DNA from: Oscillospiraceae bacterium
GTDB lineage: Bacteria > Bacillota > Clostridia > Oscillospirales > Acutalibacteraceae
Length of the DNA stretch: 64,000 bases
Direction of reading: 5' to 3'
Assembly (NCBI GenBank): GCA_015066205.1
Contig: SVOV01000001.1
Span: 122,913-186,912, forward strand
The notes below the pieces were generated by a model, which saw only the letters and a list, made by a program, of their open reading frames with translations, did not search any database and had not been told where the DNA came from. Positions 30,728 through 38,668 of the stretch are shown one piece after another; the stretch's first letter is position 1, and each line of letters begins with the position of its first letter. The translations under genes were made by a program, and so were the position numbers.

Positions 30728-32768
30728 TAATGAAGAAATGAAGCTTTTAAGAGAAAAGCTCTCGGAGGAGATCAGTCTTCCCGAAAGCCTTTCCCCCGAA
30801 AATATCGAAAAGCTCGTTTCGGGAGAAAAGCAGGAGAAAAAGCAAAATGGCAATATCAGACGCGTTGCCGCTGTTGCCGTTGCCGCCTGCATTATGATTA
30901 CAAGTATTGTATTTTTGTGGGATAAGGATATTATACCCGACAGCACCTCCGACACCGCAGAGGGCACAACTGAAATATCAGCCGAAAATAGCGGCTCATA
31001 TGATGAGCTTATAGGAAAAATAAAAAAATATGCCGAAGAATATGAAAGTAAAGTGATCCTCAGAGGGGAGAATTATTTTTACGGCCTCACTGACGAAATG
31101 GCAGATTCCGAAGATGTAGCGCTCGGCGGACTGAAAGCGGAAGAATCGATGAATTCCTATAACACGGGAATAGCCGCAAGCCCATCCCACGGTACCGTTA
31201 ATCTCCGTGACGGCAATGTAAATGAAGCCGATATTCTTATAACAGACGGTGAATATTTCTATTCCGTCACAGGCTACGGAAAGTTTATAAATATCATAGA
31301 GGCGCTTCCTGACGGTACGATGAAAACCGTATGGACAAAGGAGGCAGAGGATGTTGTAAGCGAAAATAAGGCTCCCGAGGAGATAGCGGGATACGATGTT
31401 CATTACCACGAGCTTTATAAATATGAAAGCTATCTTTTGGTCGGCTTTACAAAATATAATTTTCCCGAGGGAAATAAAGGCAACTGCGTATCAGGTGTGC
31501 TGATTTTTGATATTACCGATAAAAGTGCCCCCGTTCTTGTCAGAGAATTCGCAGTTGACGGATTTTTTATGTCCTCAAGAATTACTGACGGAAAGCTTGT
31601 GCTTATTTCAAAATATCAGGCTCTTACACAGTATTTCTCGGGAAAGGACGACAGCGTGCTCATTCCCACGGTATATAATAACGGTGAAACCGTATATGTT
31701 CCCTGCGACTGTATATGCTTCCCGCCCGAGGAAGCTCCCGAAACCTATATAAATATATCAAAAATTGACCTTTCCGATATAAACGGCGAGGCGGTGACTT
31801 CATCAATTCTCGGAAAAGCCTATGATATGTACTGCACAAGGGACAGCTTATATCTCTGGGGAACAAAGCTTACCGATAGTTATTGGGGCTTCGGAAGAAT
31901 GCTTGCTCTGACCTACGACACCGTTCTCACAAAAATCGACATTTCGGGTGATAAGGCTACATTCATTTGCTCTGCCGAGCTTGACGGCAATATTCTCAAC
32001 AGCTTCGCTATTGACGAATATAACGGCTTTATAAGAATTGCTCTTCAGAGGGAAGAGGACAACAGTATTCTTATTCTTAATGAAAAGCTTGAAAAGGTAA
32101 GTGAAATTACGGGTATTGCAAAGGGTGAGAGAATAAAATCCTCAAGATTTATGGGAAATACTGTATATGTAGTGACCTTTGTGCAGACAGACCCCCTGTT
32201 CGTTATTGATCTGTCCGACCCCGAAAAGCCCGTGGTTTTGGGTGAGGTGAAGCTTCCCGGATTTTCATCTTATCTTCATCCCGTAGGTGACGGTCTTCTC
32301 GTAGGTATCGGTCAGGGCGGAACCGAAACGGGCGTTGACGGAAGCTCCAAAATAAGCCTCTTTGATGTAAGCGATCCCGCTTCTCCCAAAGAAATTGATT
32401 ATCTTTCATTCCCCGATTCCTATCTCCGTCCGGAATACAAAGCGTTTTGCTCGGTTACGGAGAATTCCTTCCTTGTGACCTATCAGCACTTCAGTATTGA
32501 TGAAAGTAAATTCATTGATACGGAGGATTACAGAGGCTATTATTTTACGACAGGTGCACTTTATTTTGCTGTTGAAAACGGAAAGCTTGTTCAGAAGGGC
32601 TCATACCTTGCCGAGAGCATTGATGCCGTTGAAAGAGCCACTTTTATAAATGATAAGGTGTATATCTTCGGCAGCGGCTTTTCCGGTATCGCATCCTTCG
32701 ATATGAAAACCTCTCAGTTTATCGATACCCTGTCCTTCGGTAATTTCAGAATGCGTCCCGTATCATAA
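30720..32768 (+). CDS. Membrane-anchored beta-propeller protein, likely anti-sigma/sensor
   Basis: 682 residues. Cytoplasmic N-terminus (about 45 residues, KLLREKLSEEISLPESLSPENIEKLVSG), one membrane helix (AAVAVAACIMITSIVFLW), then an extracellular domain of about 600 residues. Repeated blade patterns such as VLIFDITDKSAPVLVREFAVDGFFMSSRI, PLFVIDLSDPEKPVVLGEVKLPGFSSYLHPVG and ISLFDVSDPASPKEI match the secreted beta-propeller family (PF09826 type). The ATG at 30720 follows AAGGTGA at 6 bases. Coupling to the sigma gene suggests that the short N-terminus sequesters the sigma factor while the propeller senses an outside signal; this is inference. Confidence 0.82.
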   Translation: MNNNEEMKLLREKLSEEISLPESLSPENIEKLVSGEKQEKKQNGNIRRVAAVAVAACIMITSIVFLWDKDIIPDSTSDTAEGTTEISAENSGSYDELIGKIKKYAEEYESKVILRGENYFYGLTDEMADSEDVALGGLKAEESMNSYNTGIAASPSHGTVNLRDGNVNEADILITDGEYFYSVTGYGKFINIIEALPDGTMKTVWTKEAEDVVSENKAPEEIAGYDVHYHELYKYESYLLVGFTKYNFPEGNKGNCVSGVLIFDITDKSAPVLVREFAVDGFFMSSRITDGKLVLISKYQALTQYFSGKDDSVLIPTVYNNGETVYVPCDCICFPPEEAPETYINISKIDLSDINGEAVTSSILGKAYDMYCTRDSLYLWGTKLTDSYWGFGRMLALTYDTVLTKIDISGDKATFICSAELDGNILNSFAIDEYNGFIRIALQREEDNSILILNEKLEKVSEITGIAKGERIKSSRFMGNTVYVVTFVQTDPLFVIDLSDPEKPVVLGEVKLPGFSSYLHPVGDGLLVGIGQGGTETGVDGSSKISLFDVSDPASPKEIDYLSFPDSYLRPEYKAFCSVTENSFLVTYQHFSIDESKFIDTEDYRGYYFTTGALYFAVENGKLVQKGSYLAESIDAVERATFINDKVYIFGSGFSGIASFDMKTSQFIDTLSFGNFRMRPVS

Positions 32769-32795
32769 AGATATTTTCGCCGTTAATAAATAATC

Positions 32796-32836
32796 AGACG
32801 GGCATTGTGTTTTTCCAAGCACAGTGCCCGTCTTTT
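32796..32836 (+). terminator. Rho-independent terminator
   Basis: AGACGGGCATTGTG / CACAGTGCCCGTCT (one G-U pair), then TTTT. Confidence 0.85.
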
Positions 32837-32853
32837 CAGCTCGACAAAAGTAT

Positions 32854-32881
32854 TTGCATTAATGATGAGGTGTGGTATAAT
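32854..32881 (+). promoter_or_regulatory. Promoter with extended -10
   Basis: TTGCAT, 16 bp, and TGGTATAAT (extended TGn), 36 bp before the M28 peptidase start. Confidence 0.65.
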
Positions 32882-32916
32882 AAAAATAAACAGGAGATAC
32901 AAGGAGTGATGTCAGA

Positions 32917-33855
32917 ATGACAGAAACAACAAGAGAAATACTCGAAAAATATCAGGTAAGAAAAACAAAAAAGCAGAAAACTGCCTTTATAGAATATGTA
33001 AAGAAAACCGCAGAGCTTGCGGGATATGATTTCAAGGTTGAAAAGGGAGCCTTCGGTGCCCGTAATATTGTTATCGGAGACCCTGACTCGGCAAAGGTGC
33101 TTTATACAGCCCATTACGATACCTGTGCCCGTCTGCCTTTTCCGAATTTTATAACTCCGAAAAATATTTTGGTTTATCTTATGTACCAGCTTCTGATAGT
33201 AGGGGTCTTCTTCGTTTTATCCTTCGGGATCGGCTTCGGTATAGGCTTTATAATGGCAAAGATACCTATGTCTGAAATTGCGGCAGAGCTGATAATAGCA
33301 GTTTTGCCCCAGATCATTATTATCTCCCTGCTTCTTTTAATGCTGTTCGGCCCCGCCAATAAGAATACCGCAAACGATAATACCTCGGGTGTTACCGCTG
33401 TTATTGATATTATGAGAGCGCTTCCCGAGGACAGTAAGGATAAGGCAGCCTTTGTTTTGTTTGACCTTGAGGAAACAGGGCTATTCGGCTCCTCATCCTT
33501 TGCTTCAAAGCACAAAAAAATAAAGAAAAGTATCCCTGTGATTAATTTCGACTGTGTATCCGACGGAGAAACAATGCTGTTTGCCCTTAAAAGAACAACA
33601 AAAAAATACAGGGAGCTATTAGAAAAGGCATTTGTTTCCGATTCCTTTGTTACCGTTGAAATAGCAGATAAAGCTTTTTATCCTTCCGATAACAGCTCCT
33701 TCAAGGGCGGAATAGGTGTTGCTGCCTTGAAGAGATCCTCTCTTTTCGGAGTTTTATATATGGACAGGATCCATACAAAAAAAGATGTTATCTACCGCGA
33801 AGAAAACATCCGCTTCCTCACAGACGGAGCAATAAAGCTGACCCATATGCTTTAA
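32917..33855 (+). CDS. M28-family metallopeptidase with inserted membrane helices
   Basis: 312 residues. The five metal ligands of the M28 (aminopeptidase S/Y) fold are traceable: His in YTAHYDT, Asp in TANDNTSGV, Glu pair in DLEETGLFGS, Asp in NFDCVSDG and His in DRIHTKKD. Between the first His and the bridging Asp there are two to three hydrophobic helices (LVYLMYQLLIVGVFFVLSFG and AELIIAVLPQIIIISLLLLM), so the catalytic site would be tethered to the membrane by an internal insertion. The active site is probably cytoplasmic, as there is no signal peptide; topology is uncertain. Peptide substrates unknown. Confidence 0.85.
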   Translation: MTETTREILEKYQVRKTKKQKTAFIEYVKKTAELAGYDFKVEKGAFGARNIVIGDPDSAKVLYTAHYDTCARLPFPNFITPKNILVYLMYQLLIVGVFFVLSFGIGFGIGFIMAKIPMSEIAAELIIAVLPQIIIISLLLLMLFGPANKNTANDNTSGVTAVIDIMRALPEDSKDKAAFVLFDLEETGLFGSSSFASKHKKIKKSIPVINFDCVSDGETMLFALKRTTKKYRELLEKAFVSDSFVTVEIADKAFYPSDNSSFKGGIGVAALKRSSLFGVLYMDRIHTKKDVIYREENIRFLTDGAIKLTHML

Positions 33856-33909
33856 GTGATACAAAATCTGACGGCGGTGTGTAATGAATAAAAAGGGAGG
33901 GGTTATGAT

Positions 33910-34128
33910 ATGACAAAGTCAGACTTTATGGATTTTTTGGAAAGTAATAATATTCCTCCCTCTCTTGTCCATTTTGAAAATTCCGTTGAAGACGGGTATT
34001 ATGTGCTGAAAAACTATTACCGCACGGAGGTTTTCTACAGGGAACGCGGGAAGGAATACGAAAGCATCGGCTTTCCCTCCGAAAGCGATGCATTGGAATA
34101 TTTATTAAAAAAGCTGTCAGAGGGGTGA
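33910..34128 (+). CDS. Small protein resembling Imm59-type immunity proteins
   Basis: 72 residues: helix (SDFMDFLESNNIPPSLV), beta segment (DGYYVLKN), TEVFYRERGKEYESIGF and helix (SESDALEYLLKKL). The sequence order 'V-x-Y/F-x-E-R-G then E-x-D/S-A-x-x-Y-[FL]-L' is like small immunity proteins of polymorphic toxin systems, Imm59 in particular. The similarity is by recollection of the pattern and not proven. GGGAGG precedes the ATG by about 10 bases. The stop overlaps the ribosome binding site of the next gene. No toxin gene is adjacent. Confidence 0.5.
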   Translation: MTKSDFMDFLESNNIPPSLVHFENSVEDGYYVLKNYYRTEVFYRERGKEYESIGFPSESDALEYLLKKLSEG

Positions 34129-34133
34129 CAAAT

Positions 34134-34622
34134 ATGTCGCGGCATACTGTTTTAGCGGAAGAGCTGTACAGACTCTCTCTTCGTTCGGAAAAGCTTATCA
34201 GCCGGACTTTATTTTCGCGAAGGTTTACAACGGAGCTCAACAGAACGCTGTCTGCAATGCAGTTTTTGTGTTCTTGCTTACAAGAGGAAACCATCAGGGA
34301 GGATAAAGCTCAAATAATAATCGGTATGTTAGAGGATATTCTTCATACCCGTTATTTTGATGTTGCAGAGAGGCTTCTGAATGAGGGAGAAACAGAAATA
34401 TATACCGCACAGCAAAAAGAAATACTGTTTGATCTGTCCTGTATGGCTTCTCTTTGTATAAGCTCACTTTGCAGTAAAGAAAAGAACCGTAAAGAAACGG
34501 TCAGGCGGTATATCTTAAGCATCAGGACAATGACACAGGCATTGCTCCCGCCGACTCATCCCGACCGGCTTTCAGCTGAAGAAGCAAACAGAAGATATTC
34601 TTCGCTTCTTAAACACGATTAA
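34134..34622 (+). CDS. Helical protein of unknown function
   Basis: 162 residues, almost entirely helical by pattern (LAEELYRLSLRSEKLISRTL, LNRTLSAMQFLCSCL, LFDLSCMASLCISSLCS), with several cysteines and no membrane segment. The ATG at 34134 is chosen as AGGGGTG lies 6 bases upstream; an in-frame GTG at 34125 overlaps the preceding stop. Its position 5 bases behind the immunity-like gene suggests cotranscription. I recognise no family. Confidence 0.6.
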   Translation: MSRHTVLAEELYRLSLRSEKLISRTLFSRRFTTELNRTLSAMQFLCSCLQEETIREDKAQIIIGMLEDILHTRYFDVAERLLNEGETEIYTAQQKEILFDLSCMASLCISSLCSKEKNRKETVRRYILSIRTMTQALLPPTHPDRLSAEEANRRYSSLLKHD

Positions 34623-34690
34623 TCGGACTGTTATCCGAAAAATAATGTCATATAAGTTTGAACGATTATGAAGAGGGCGGAGGTTCTTTT

Positions 34691-35104
34691 ATGAGCGAAA
34701 AAAGAACAAGGGCATCAGAAATAAAGACGGAGCAAAACTGTATACAGCTGCCCGATTGGTACTGGACTCACGGACTTCACGATGCTGTTATACTCTCAGC
34801 TTCCGAATTGCAGTTAAATCCTGACTATAAAGAGAAAAAGCCGAAATATAATTGTCTGGAAATTGCTTTGGACAGCAAAAACGCCATATATGAGCGAGGA
34901 ATCAAAAAAATATGCTTATATAATTATAAAATCAAAACACCCGATATTGATATAAACAGTATTGATAAGCCCTGGTGGATAAGCGATACCTTAAGGGTGC
35001 TGGAGAATAAGCACTTTCTGCTGGATACGGAAATCGAAGCTTCGGACGGAAGTCGCGTGAATTTTATTGTTGAATTTGAATTTTCCGAAACGGAAAGAGA
35101 ATAA
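34691..35104 (+). CDS. Unknown small protein, possibly an orphan immunity protein
   Basis: 137 residues. After a polar start comes IQLPDWYWTHGLHDAVILSA, then alternating beta strands (NCLEIALDSKNA, KKICLYNYKIKT, VNFIVEFEFSE). The W-Y-x-T-H-G-L-H-D-A block looks like a conserved core. GGAGG lies 8 bases before the ATG at 34691. It is the last gene of a plus-strand run of short unrelated genes between the M28 peptidase and the carrier-protein cassette. No function is assigned. Confidence 0.55.
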   Translation: MSEKRTRASEIKTEQNCIQLPDWYWTHGLHDAVILSASELQLNPDYKEKKPKYNCLEIALDSKNAIYERGIKKICLYNYKIKTPDIDINSIDKPWWISDTLRVLENKHFLLDTEIEASDGSRVNFIVEFEFSETERE

Positions 35105-35106
35105 AA

Positions 35107-35150
35107 GAAAAGGAGCTGAAAAAAACGAAAGTTTTTTTCAGCCCCTTTTA
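35107..35150. terminator. Bidirectional terminator
   Basis: AAAAGGAGCTGAAAAAAAC / GTTTTTTTCAGCCCCTTTT around GAAA, with one internal mismatch, between convergent genes. Confidence 0.85.
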
Positions 35151-35165
35151 TGCTTTTATGTATTC

Positions 35166-35393
35166 TTATTTGTTTTCAAGGAAATCTACGAGGTCGCCTA
35201 CATTCTTGATCTTTGTGAGTGAGGCGGCTGTGAGCTTTACCTTGAATTTTTCTTCAATGGCAGAGCCGATGTTCATAAGGTCGAAGGATGAAGCACCGAG
35301 GTCATAACGAAGAGAAGCCTCCTTCTGAATTTCATCGGGATCGACATCAACATATTCACAGATTATTTCCTTAATTATTTCAAACATATCCAT
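35166..35393 (-). CDS. Acyl/peptidyl carrier protein
   Basis: 75 residues, the size of a free-standing carrier protein. The phosphopantetheine site is DLGASSFDLM: Ser36 corresponds to the Ser of the DSL motif, with Ser35 in place of Asp and Phe37 in place of Leu. Acidic helix 2 (NIGSAIEEKFKVKL) is present. The atypical SSF site and the location behind a condensation-like gene argue for a specialised carrier and not the fatty-acid ACP. Its ATG overlaps the preceding stop codon (TAATG), so synthesis is coupled. Confidence 0.9.
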   Translation of the reverse strand: MDMFEIIKEIICEYVDVDPDEIQKEASLRYDLGASSFDLMNIGSAIEEKFKVKLTAASLTKIKNVGDLVDFLENK

Positions 35394-36778
35394 TATATTT
35401 CCTCCAGAATTTCACCAATGGTTTTTTCGGGGCTTTCAATACCCTTGAGAATTGTGCGGACAACACCGTCATTGAATGAATAAACATCCTCATCCTTTGT
35501 TAAAAACAGTCTGTGGATATAAGAGAAGATGAAATTGTGTGTTGCGGGGTCCTGCATTGTAAGAACATATACGGGCATAACATAATGACCGAAATTATAT
35601 GCCGAAAATTCATATTCTCTGTCGCCGAAGGCGTTTTCGCCTGCGGGGAGAAATGAGAACATCATACTGTTTGCCGTCTGCATCAGGGAAAGACCGTAGC
35701 GGTCTCTTTCCATCTGACGGATCTCCGTAAAGGGTACATCAGAATGGCGGAATAAGAATATCTGCGATTCGCTCAGCTGATGTATGGTGTCAATAAATGA
35801 CTTGTTATCGTCGAGGATCTCTCTCCAGGGCATGGGGGAGGCGAGAGTACCGCCGCAGCGCTTTTCCTTGACGGTTCTTCTTCTCGGGCAAAGCACCCAG
35901 AAAAGAGTGTCATTTGTATGGCAGTTTATCTTTGAAAGATATATTCTGAAGCCCAGCTGAATGACCCATTCGGGGCTCAGCTGATTTTCCTTTATAAAGG
36001 CATCTATTTTTCTGCTGTCCTCTTCGCTGAGTCTGCATTTTACAAGATTCGTTGAGTCAAGAACGGGGAGATAGATATGAGGCATATTCATATCCTTTTT
36101 ATGAAGAAGCCTTCTTTGCATATCAAGAACCTTTGTGCCGTTTATTGCATTATAGAAGGGAACTCTGTCCTTTGCCACCCACTCGTCAAGCTCTGCCTTA
36201 TCTCTGAGAATTTTTTCTTCAAGCTCGGGGTTATCCTGCTCCTTTATTATGATATCCTCATATTTACCGAGTGCACGGGGCAGGTCAGCGCCGTTTTTAA
36301 GACTGTCATAAACCGCAATAAGATCCTTGAAGAACATAAAGGCGCCGGCAAAGTCCATTACCATATGGGATGCACAGATAAACACACCGCATTTGTTGTC
36401 CTCCGTGCGGAAGAAGATGATGCGGAAGGTCTCACCGCCGAAGACATCAAGCTTTGTCGAAGCAACGCCGTCAAAGAAGGCAGTCCTCTCATCCTTTGAG
36501 GAAAACTGCTTTATGAGGATCTTATCAAGCTTATATTCATTGAGAAAAAACTGCTTTACCTTAAAACCGTCACGGAATATACGAAGACGCATACAGTCGT
36601 TTCTTGCAATTTCAATATTCACTGCTTTTGCAAGCACATTGAAATCAAGCTCTTCATCAAAGGCTATTGCAAGAGGAATCTGGGTGGACTGCATATGTAC
36701 GGAATATTTCCACATATACTGAACCATTTCCTGTGAATGTATGAGCTTATAAACCTGTTCGCCGTTCTTCGGCTTCAT
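35393..36778 (-). CDS. Free-standing condensation-domain-like acyltransferase
   Basis: 461 residues, the size of a single NRPS condensation domain. The active-site motif HHxxxDG appears as ASHMVMDFAG (His138, Asp142 approx.), with Ser before the catalytic His, as in several divergent C-domain relatives. The second half has a typical C-domain core (LSPEWVIQLGFRIYLSKIN) and a latch-like segment (NFGHYVMPVYVLTMQD). C domains form amide or ester bonds between carrier-bound acyl groups and nucleophiles. The ATG at 36778 follows GAGGTGA by 5 bases; an earlier in-frame GTG lies inside that RBS. It sits between the ligase and the carrier gene. Confidence 0.8.
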   Translation of the reverse strand: MKPKNGEQVYKLIHSQEMVQYMWKYSVHMQSTQIPLAIAFDEELDFNVLAKAVNIEIARNDCMRLRIFRDGFKVKQFFLNEYKLDKILIKQFSSKDERTAFFDGVASTKLDVFGGETFRIIFFRTEDNKCGVFICASHMVMDFAGAFMFFKDLIAVYDSLKNGADLPRALGKYEDIIIKEQDNPELEEKILRDKAELDEWVAKDRVPFYNAINGTKVLDMQRRLLHKKDMNMPHIYLPVLDSTNLVKCRLSEEDSRKIDAFIKENQLSPEWVIQLGFRIYLSKINCHTNDTLFWVLCPRRRTVKEKRCGGTLASPMPWREILDDNKSFIDTIHQLSESQIFLFRHSDVPFTEIRQMERDRYGLSLMQTANSMMFSFLPAGENAFGDREYEFSAYNFGHYVMPVYVLTMQDPATHNFIFSYIHRLFLTKDEDVYSFNDGVVRTILKGIESPEKTIGEILEEI

Positions 36779-36798
36779 CGGGGTCACCTCGGTGTAAG

Positions 36799-38334
36799 TT
36801 AGTTGTGTGTTCTCTTGATTTTTCCTATGCTTGTTTTCTCAAGAGGAGTGTCACGGACAATAAGCTTTGCAACGATATGAGAGGGAAGAGCTGTTTCGTT
36901 GAGCTTATCCGTATATTCTTCAAGAGCCGCTTTTATGTCTGTAATTCCGCTCTGAGCCGCAAAATCGGCATTGGGGAAAATTTCGGCAACAATAACATCC
37001 TTTTCGGCATAGACCAGAACCTCTTCAACGAGTCTGTTTGCCTTGAATCTGTTTTCGATTCCCTCGGGAGAAACATTTTCTCCGTTGGAAAGTATAATTA
37101 AATTCTTGAGTCGTCCGGTGATGTAAAGAACTCTGTTTTCGTCAACTCTTCCGATATCGCCGGTTCTCAGCCACCCGTCCTCGGTAATAGCCTCAGCTGT
37201 TTCCTCGGGACGCTTGTAATAGCCCATCATCATACCGGGAGTGTCAAGCTGAATTTCTCCGCCGACTATTCTTACATCAACGGTGCTCATAATTCTTCCT
37301 ACGCTGTCGGGGGGACAGTCGGGGTCGGGAAGAGTAACCTTTGCGCTGGCTTCACTCATACCGTAGCCCTGTCTTATGAGAATACCGTAGGGCTCGAATG
37401 CCTTGCATAATGCGGGGTCAAGATATGCACCGCCCGAAAGCATAAGGTCAAGATTTCCTCCTGTAACAAGAGCGGCGGCTTCCTTGGGGGAAAGCTCGGG
37501 ATGCTTTGCCTGAACACCGCGTATTCTTGCGAGTATTCCCTGTGCAATAAGAGGAACAACTCTTATCTGATTGGGCTTGAATATAAGAAGATTCTTGAAA
37601 AGGTCCTTCATTTCGCCGTTAAGACAGACACAGTTGCCTACATTGAGAGGTCCGATATATCCGCAGATGAAGCAGAATATATGGTGGAGCGGCAATATTG
37701 AGAGCATTGTATCAACGCGGATAACGATAGGATCATAGGGCTCGAAGATAAGGTTGCTTACAAGAGCCTCGCATGAGAGCATAACGCCCTTTTTGTCACC
37801 TGTTGTACCTGATGTGTAGATAATAAGACAGCAGGCATCGGGATCCATATTTATATCCGAAAGAGAAGCGTATTCAGATGTTTCGGAAAAGTCTTCATAG
37901 ATCTTTTCGTATTTCTCGGGAGAGATGACCATTGCGGTTTTAAGAAGAGGACAAAGAGCCTTTACCTCCTCGAGTCTGTCGGAAAATTCCTCTCCGTAAA
38001 TAAGAACCGTAGCATCGGCATCGTTTATGATTGCGGCGGCATCGGAGGCTGTTGAATCGGGATCGATGGGCACAGCCACATGGCCTGCGGTAAGAATACC
38101 TGTCATACAGGCTATATATTCATATGTGCTCTTGCTGATAATTGCAATATGAGTTCTTTCGGGAATATTGCGGCGGAGGAATCTGCAGACTGCAAGTCCG
38201 TCGCTTCTTACCTCGCTGAATTTCTTTTCAATTATCTTTTCATCACGGATGAACTTAATAAAGGTTCTGTCGTTGTGTTTTACGGGTGCAACATCGAGAA
38301 GATCCCGTATTGTGGGTACATTTTCAAGTTTCAT
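36799..38334 (-). CDS. AMP-binding acyl/amino-acyl ligase (ANL family)
   Basis: 511 residues. Core motifs of adenylate-forming enzymes: A3/P-loop LIIYTSGTTGDKKGVML, A5 GYGMSEASAKVTLP, A7 GWLRTGDIGRVDE, A8 LKNLIILSNGENVSPEGIE and the catalytic lysine of A10 in KTSIGKIKRT. The A8/A10 wording resembles fatty-acyl-CoA or acyl-ACP ligases more than amino-acid adenylation domains, but the substrate pocket was not modelled. It should load the downstream carrier protein. The start at ATG 38334 is set by AGGGGGAA 6 bases upstream. First gene of the cassette, with a clear promoter. Confidence 0.9.
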   Translation of the reverse strand: MKLENVPTIRDLLDVAPVKHNDRTFIKFIRDEKIIEKKFSEVRSDGLAVCRFLRRNIPERTHIAIISKSTYEYIACMTGILTAGHVAVPIDPDSTASDAAAIINDADATVLIYGEEFSDRLEEVKALCPLLKTAMVISPEKYEKIYEDFSETSEYASLSDINMDPDACCLIIYTSGTTGDKKGVMLSCEALVSNLIFEPYDPIVIRVDTMLSILPLHHIFCFICGYIGPLNVGNCVCLNGEMKDLFKNLLIFKPNQIRVVPLIAQGILARIRGVQAKHPELSPKEAAALVTGGNLDLMLSGGAYLDPALCKAFEPYGILIRQGYGMSEASAKVTLPDPDCPPDSVGRIMSTVDVRIVGGEIQLDTPGMMMGYYKRPEETAEAITEDGWLRTGDIGRVDENRVLYITGRLKNLIILSNGENVSPEGIENRFKANRLVEEVLVYAEKDVIVAEIFPNADFAAQSGITDIKAALEEYTDKLNETALPSHIVAKLIVRDTPLEKTSIGKIKRTHN

Positions 38335-38394
38335 AATATTTCCCCCTGACGGTCGGGTCATTTTTTTTCACATAAAACCCCATAATTGTTGATT

Positions 38395-38423
38395 ATTATA
38401 ATATGAAACAGAAATAAATGCAA
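38395..38423 (-). promoter_or_regulatory. Sigma-A promoter of the ligase/condensation/carrier cassette
   Basis: Minus strand TTGCAT, 17 bp, TATAAT; the leader of about 55 bases holds no obvious structure. Confidence 0.7.
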
Positions 38424-38520
38424 TTTGTTTGCAAATATGTTAACAAATTATTTACAAAACATATTTATATGAAAAAATTTTTTTCGGGAAAAACAACAAA
38501 CCCATATATTTCTGACGGTA

Positions 38521-38563
38521 AAAAAAGACGCCGTGCCACGGGACACAGCGTCTTGATTTTTTT
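38521..38563 (-). terminator. Terminator of nrdD
   Basis: AAGACGCCGTG / CACAGCGTCTT (one G-U pair) with eight T on the minus strand. It lies about 100 bases beyond the nrdD stop, after the dispersed repeat. The bases from 38424 to 38520 are AT-rich and otherwise featureless. Confidence 0.8.
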
Positions 38564-38566
38564 AAT

Positions 38567-38649
38567 ATATAGGAAATTGCTCGCGTTGTGAGCAATTTGC
38601 ATATATCAAGAAACACCTACAGCCCCCAAGATTGGGGGTAGGGGGTTGA
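38567..38649. repeat. Dispersed two-hairpin repeat, copy 1
   Basis: Contains AAATTGCTC-GCGTTGT-GAGCAATTT (9-bp arms) followed by CCCCCA-AGAT-TGGGGG and a G-run. The same order recurs at 53134-53219. It lies in the 3' untranslated part of the nrdD transcript. Confidence 0.8.
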
Positions 38650-38668
38650 TAAATCGTAAGATTTTTTC

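Noticed and set aside
33910..34622. Toxin-antitoxin operon
   Set aside because: Neither protein shows a toxin or DNA-binding motif; the immunity-like reading of the first gene fits better and remains tentative.
38567..38649. Direct repeats as integration (att) sites bounding a mobile element from 38.6 to 53.2 kb
   Set aside because: The region between is housekeeping (nrd, met, thyA, folA, zapA, typA), with no integrase or recombination genes, and the repeat is a structured element of about 85 bp.
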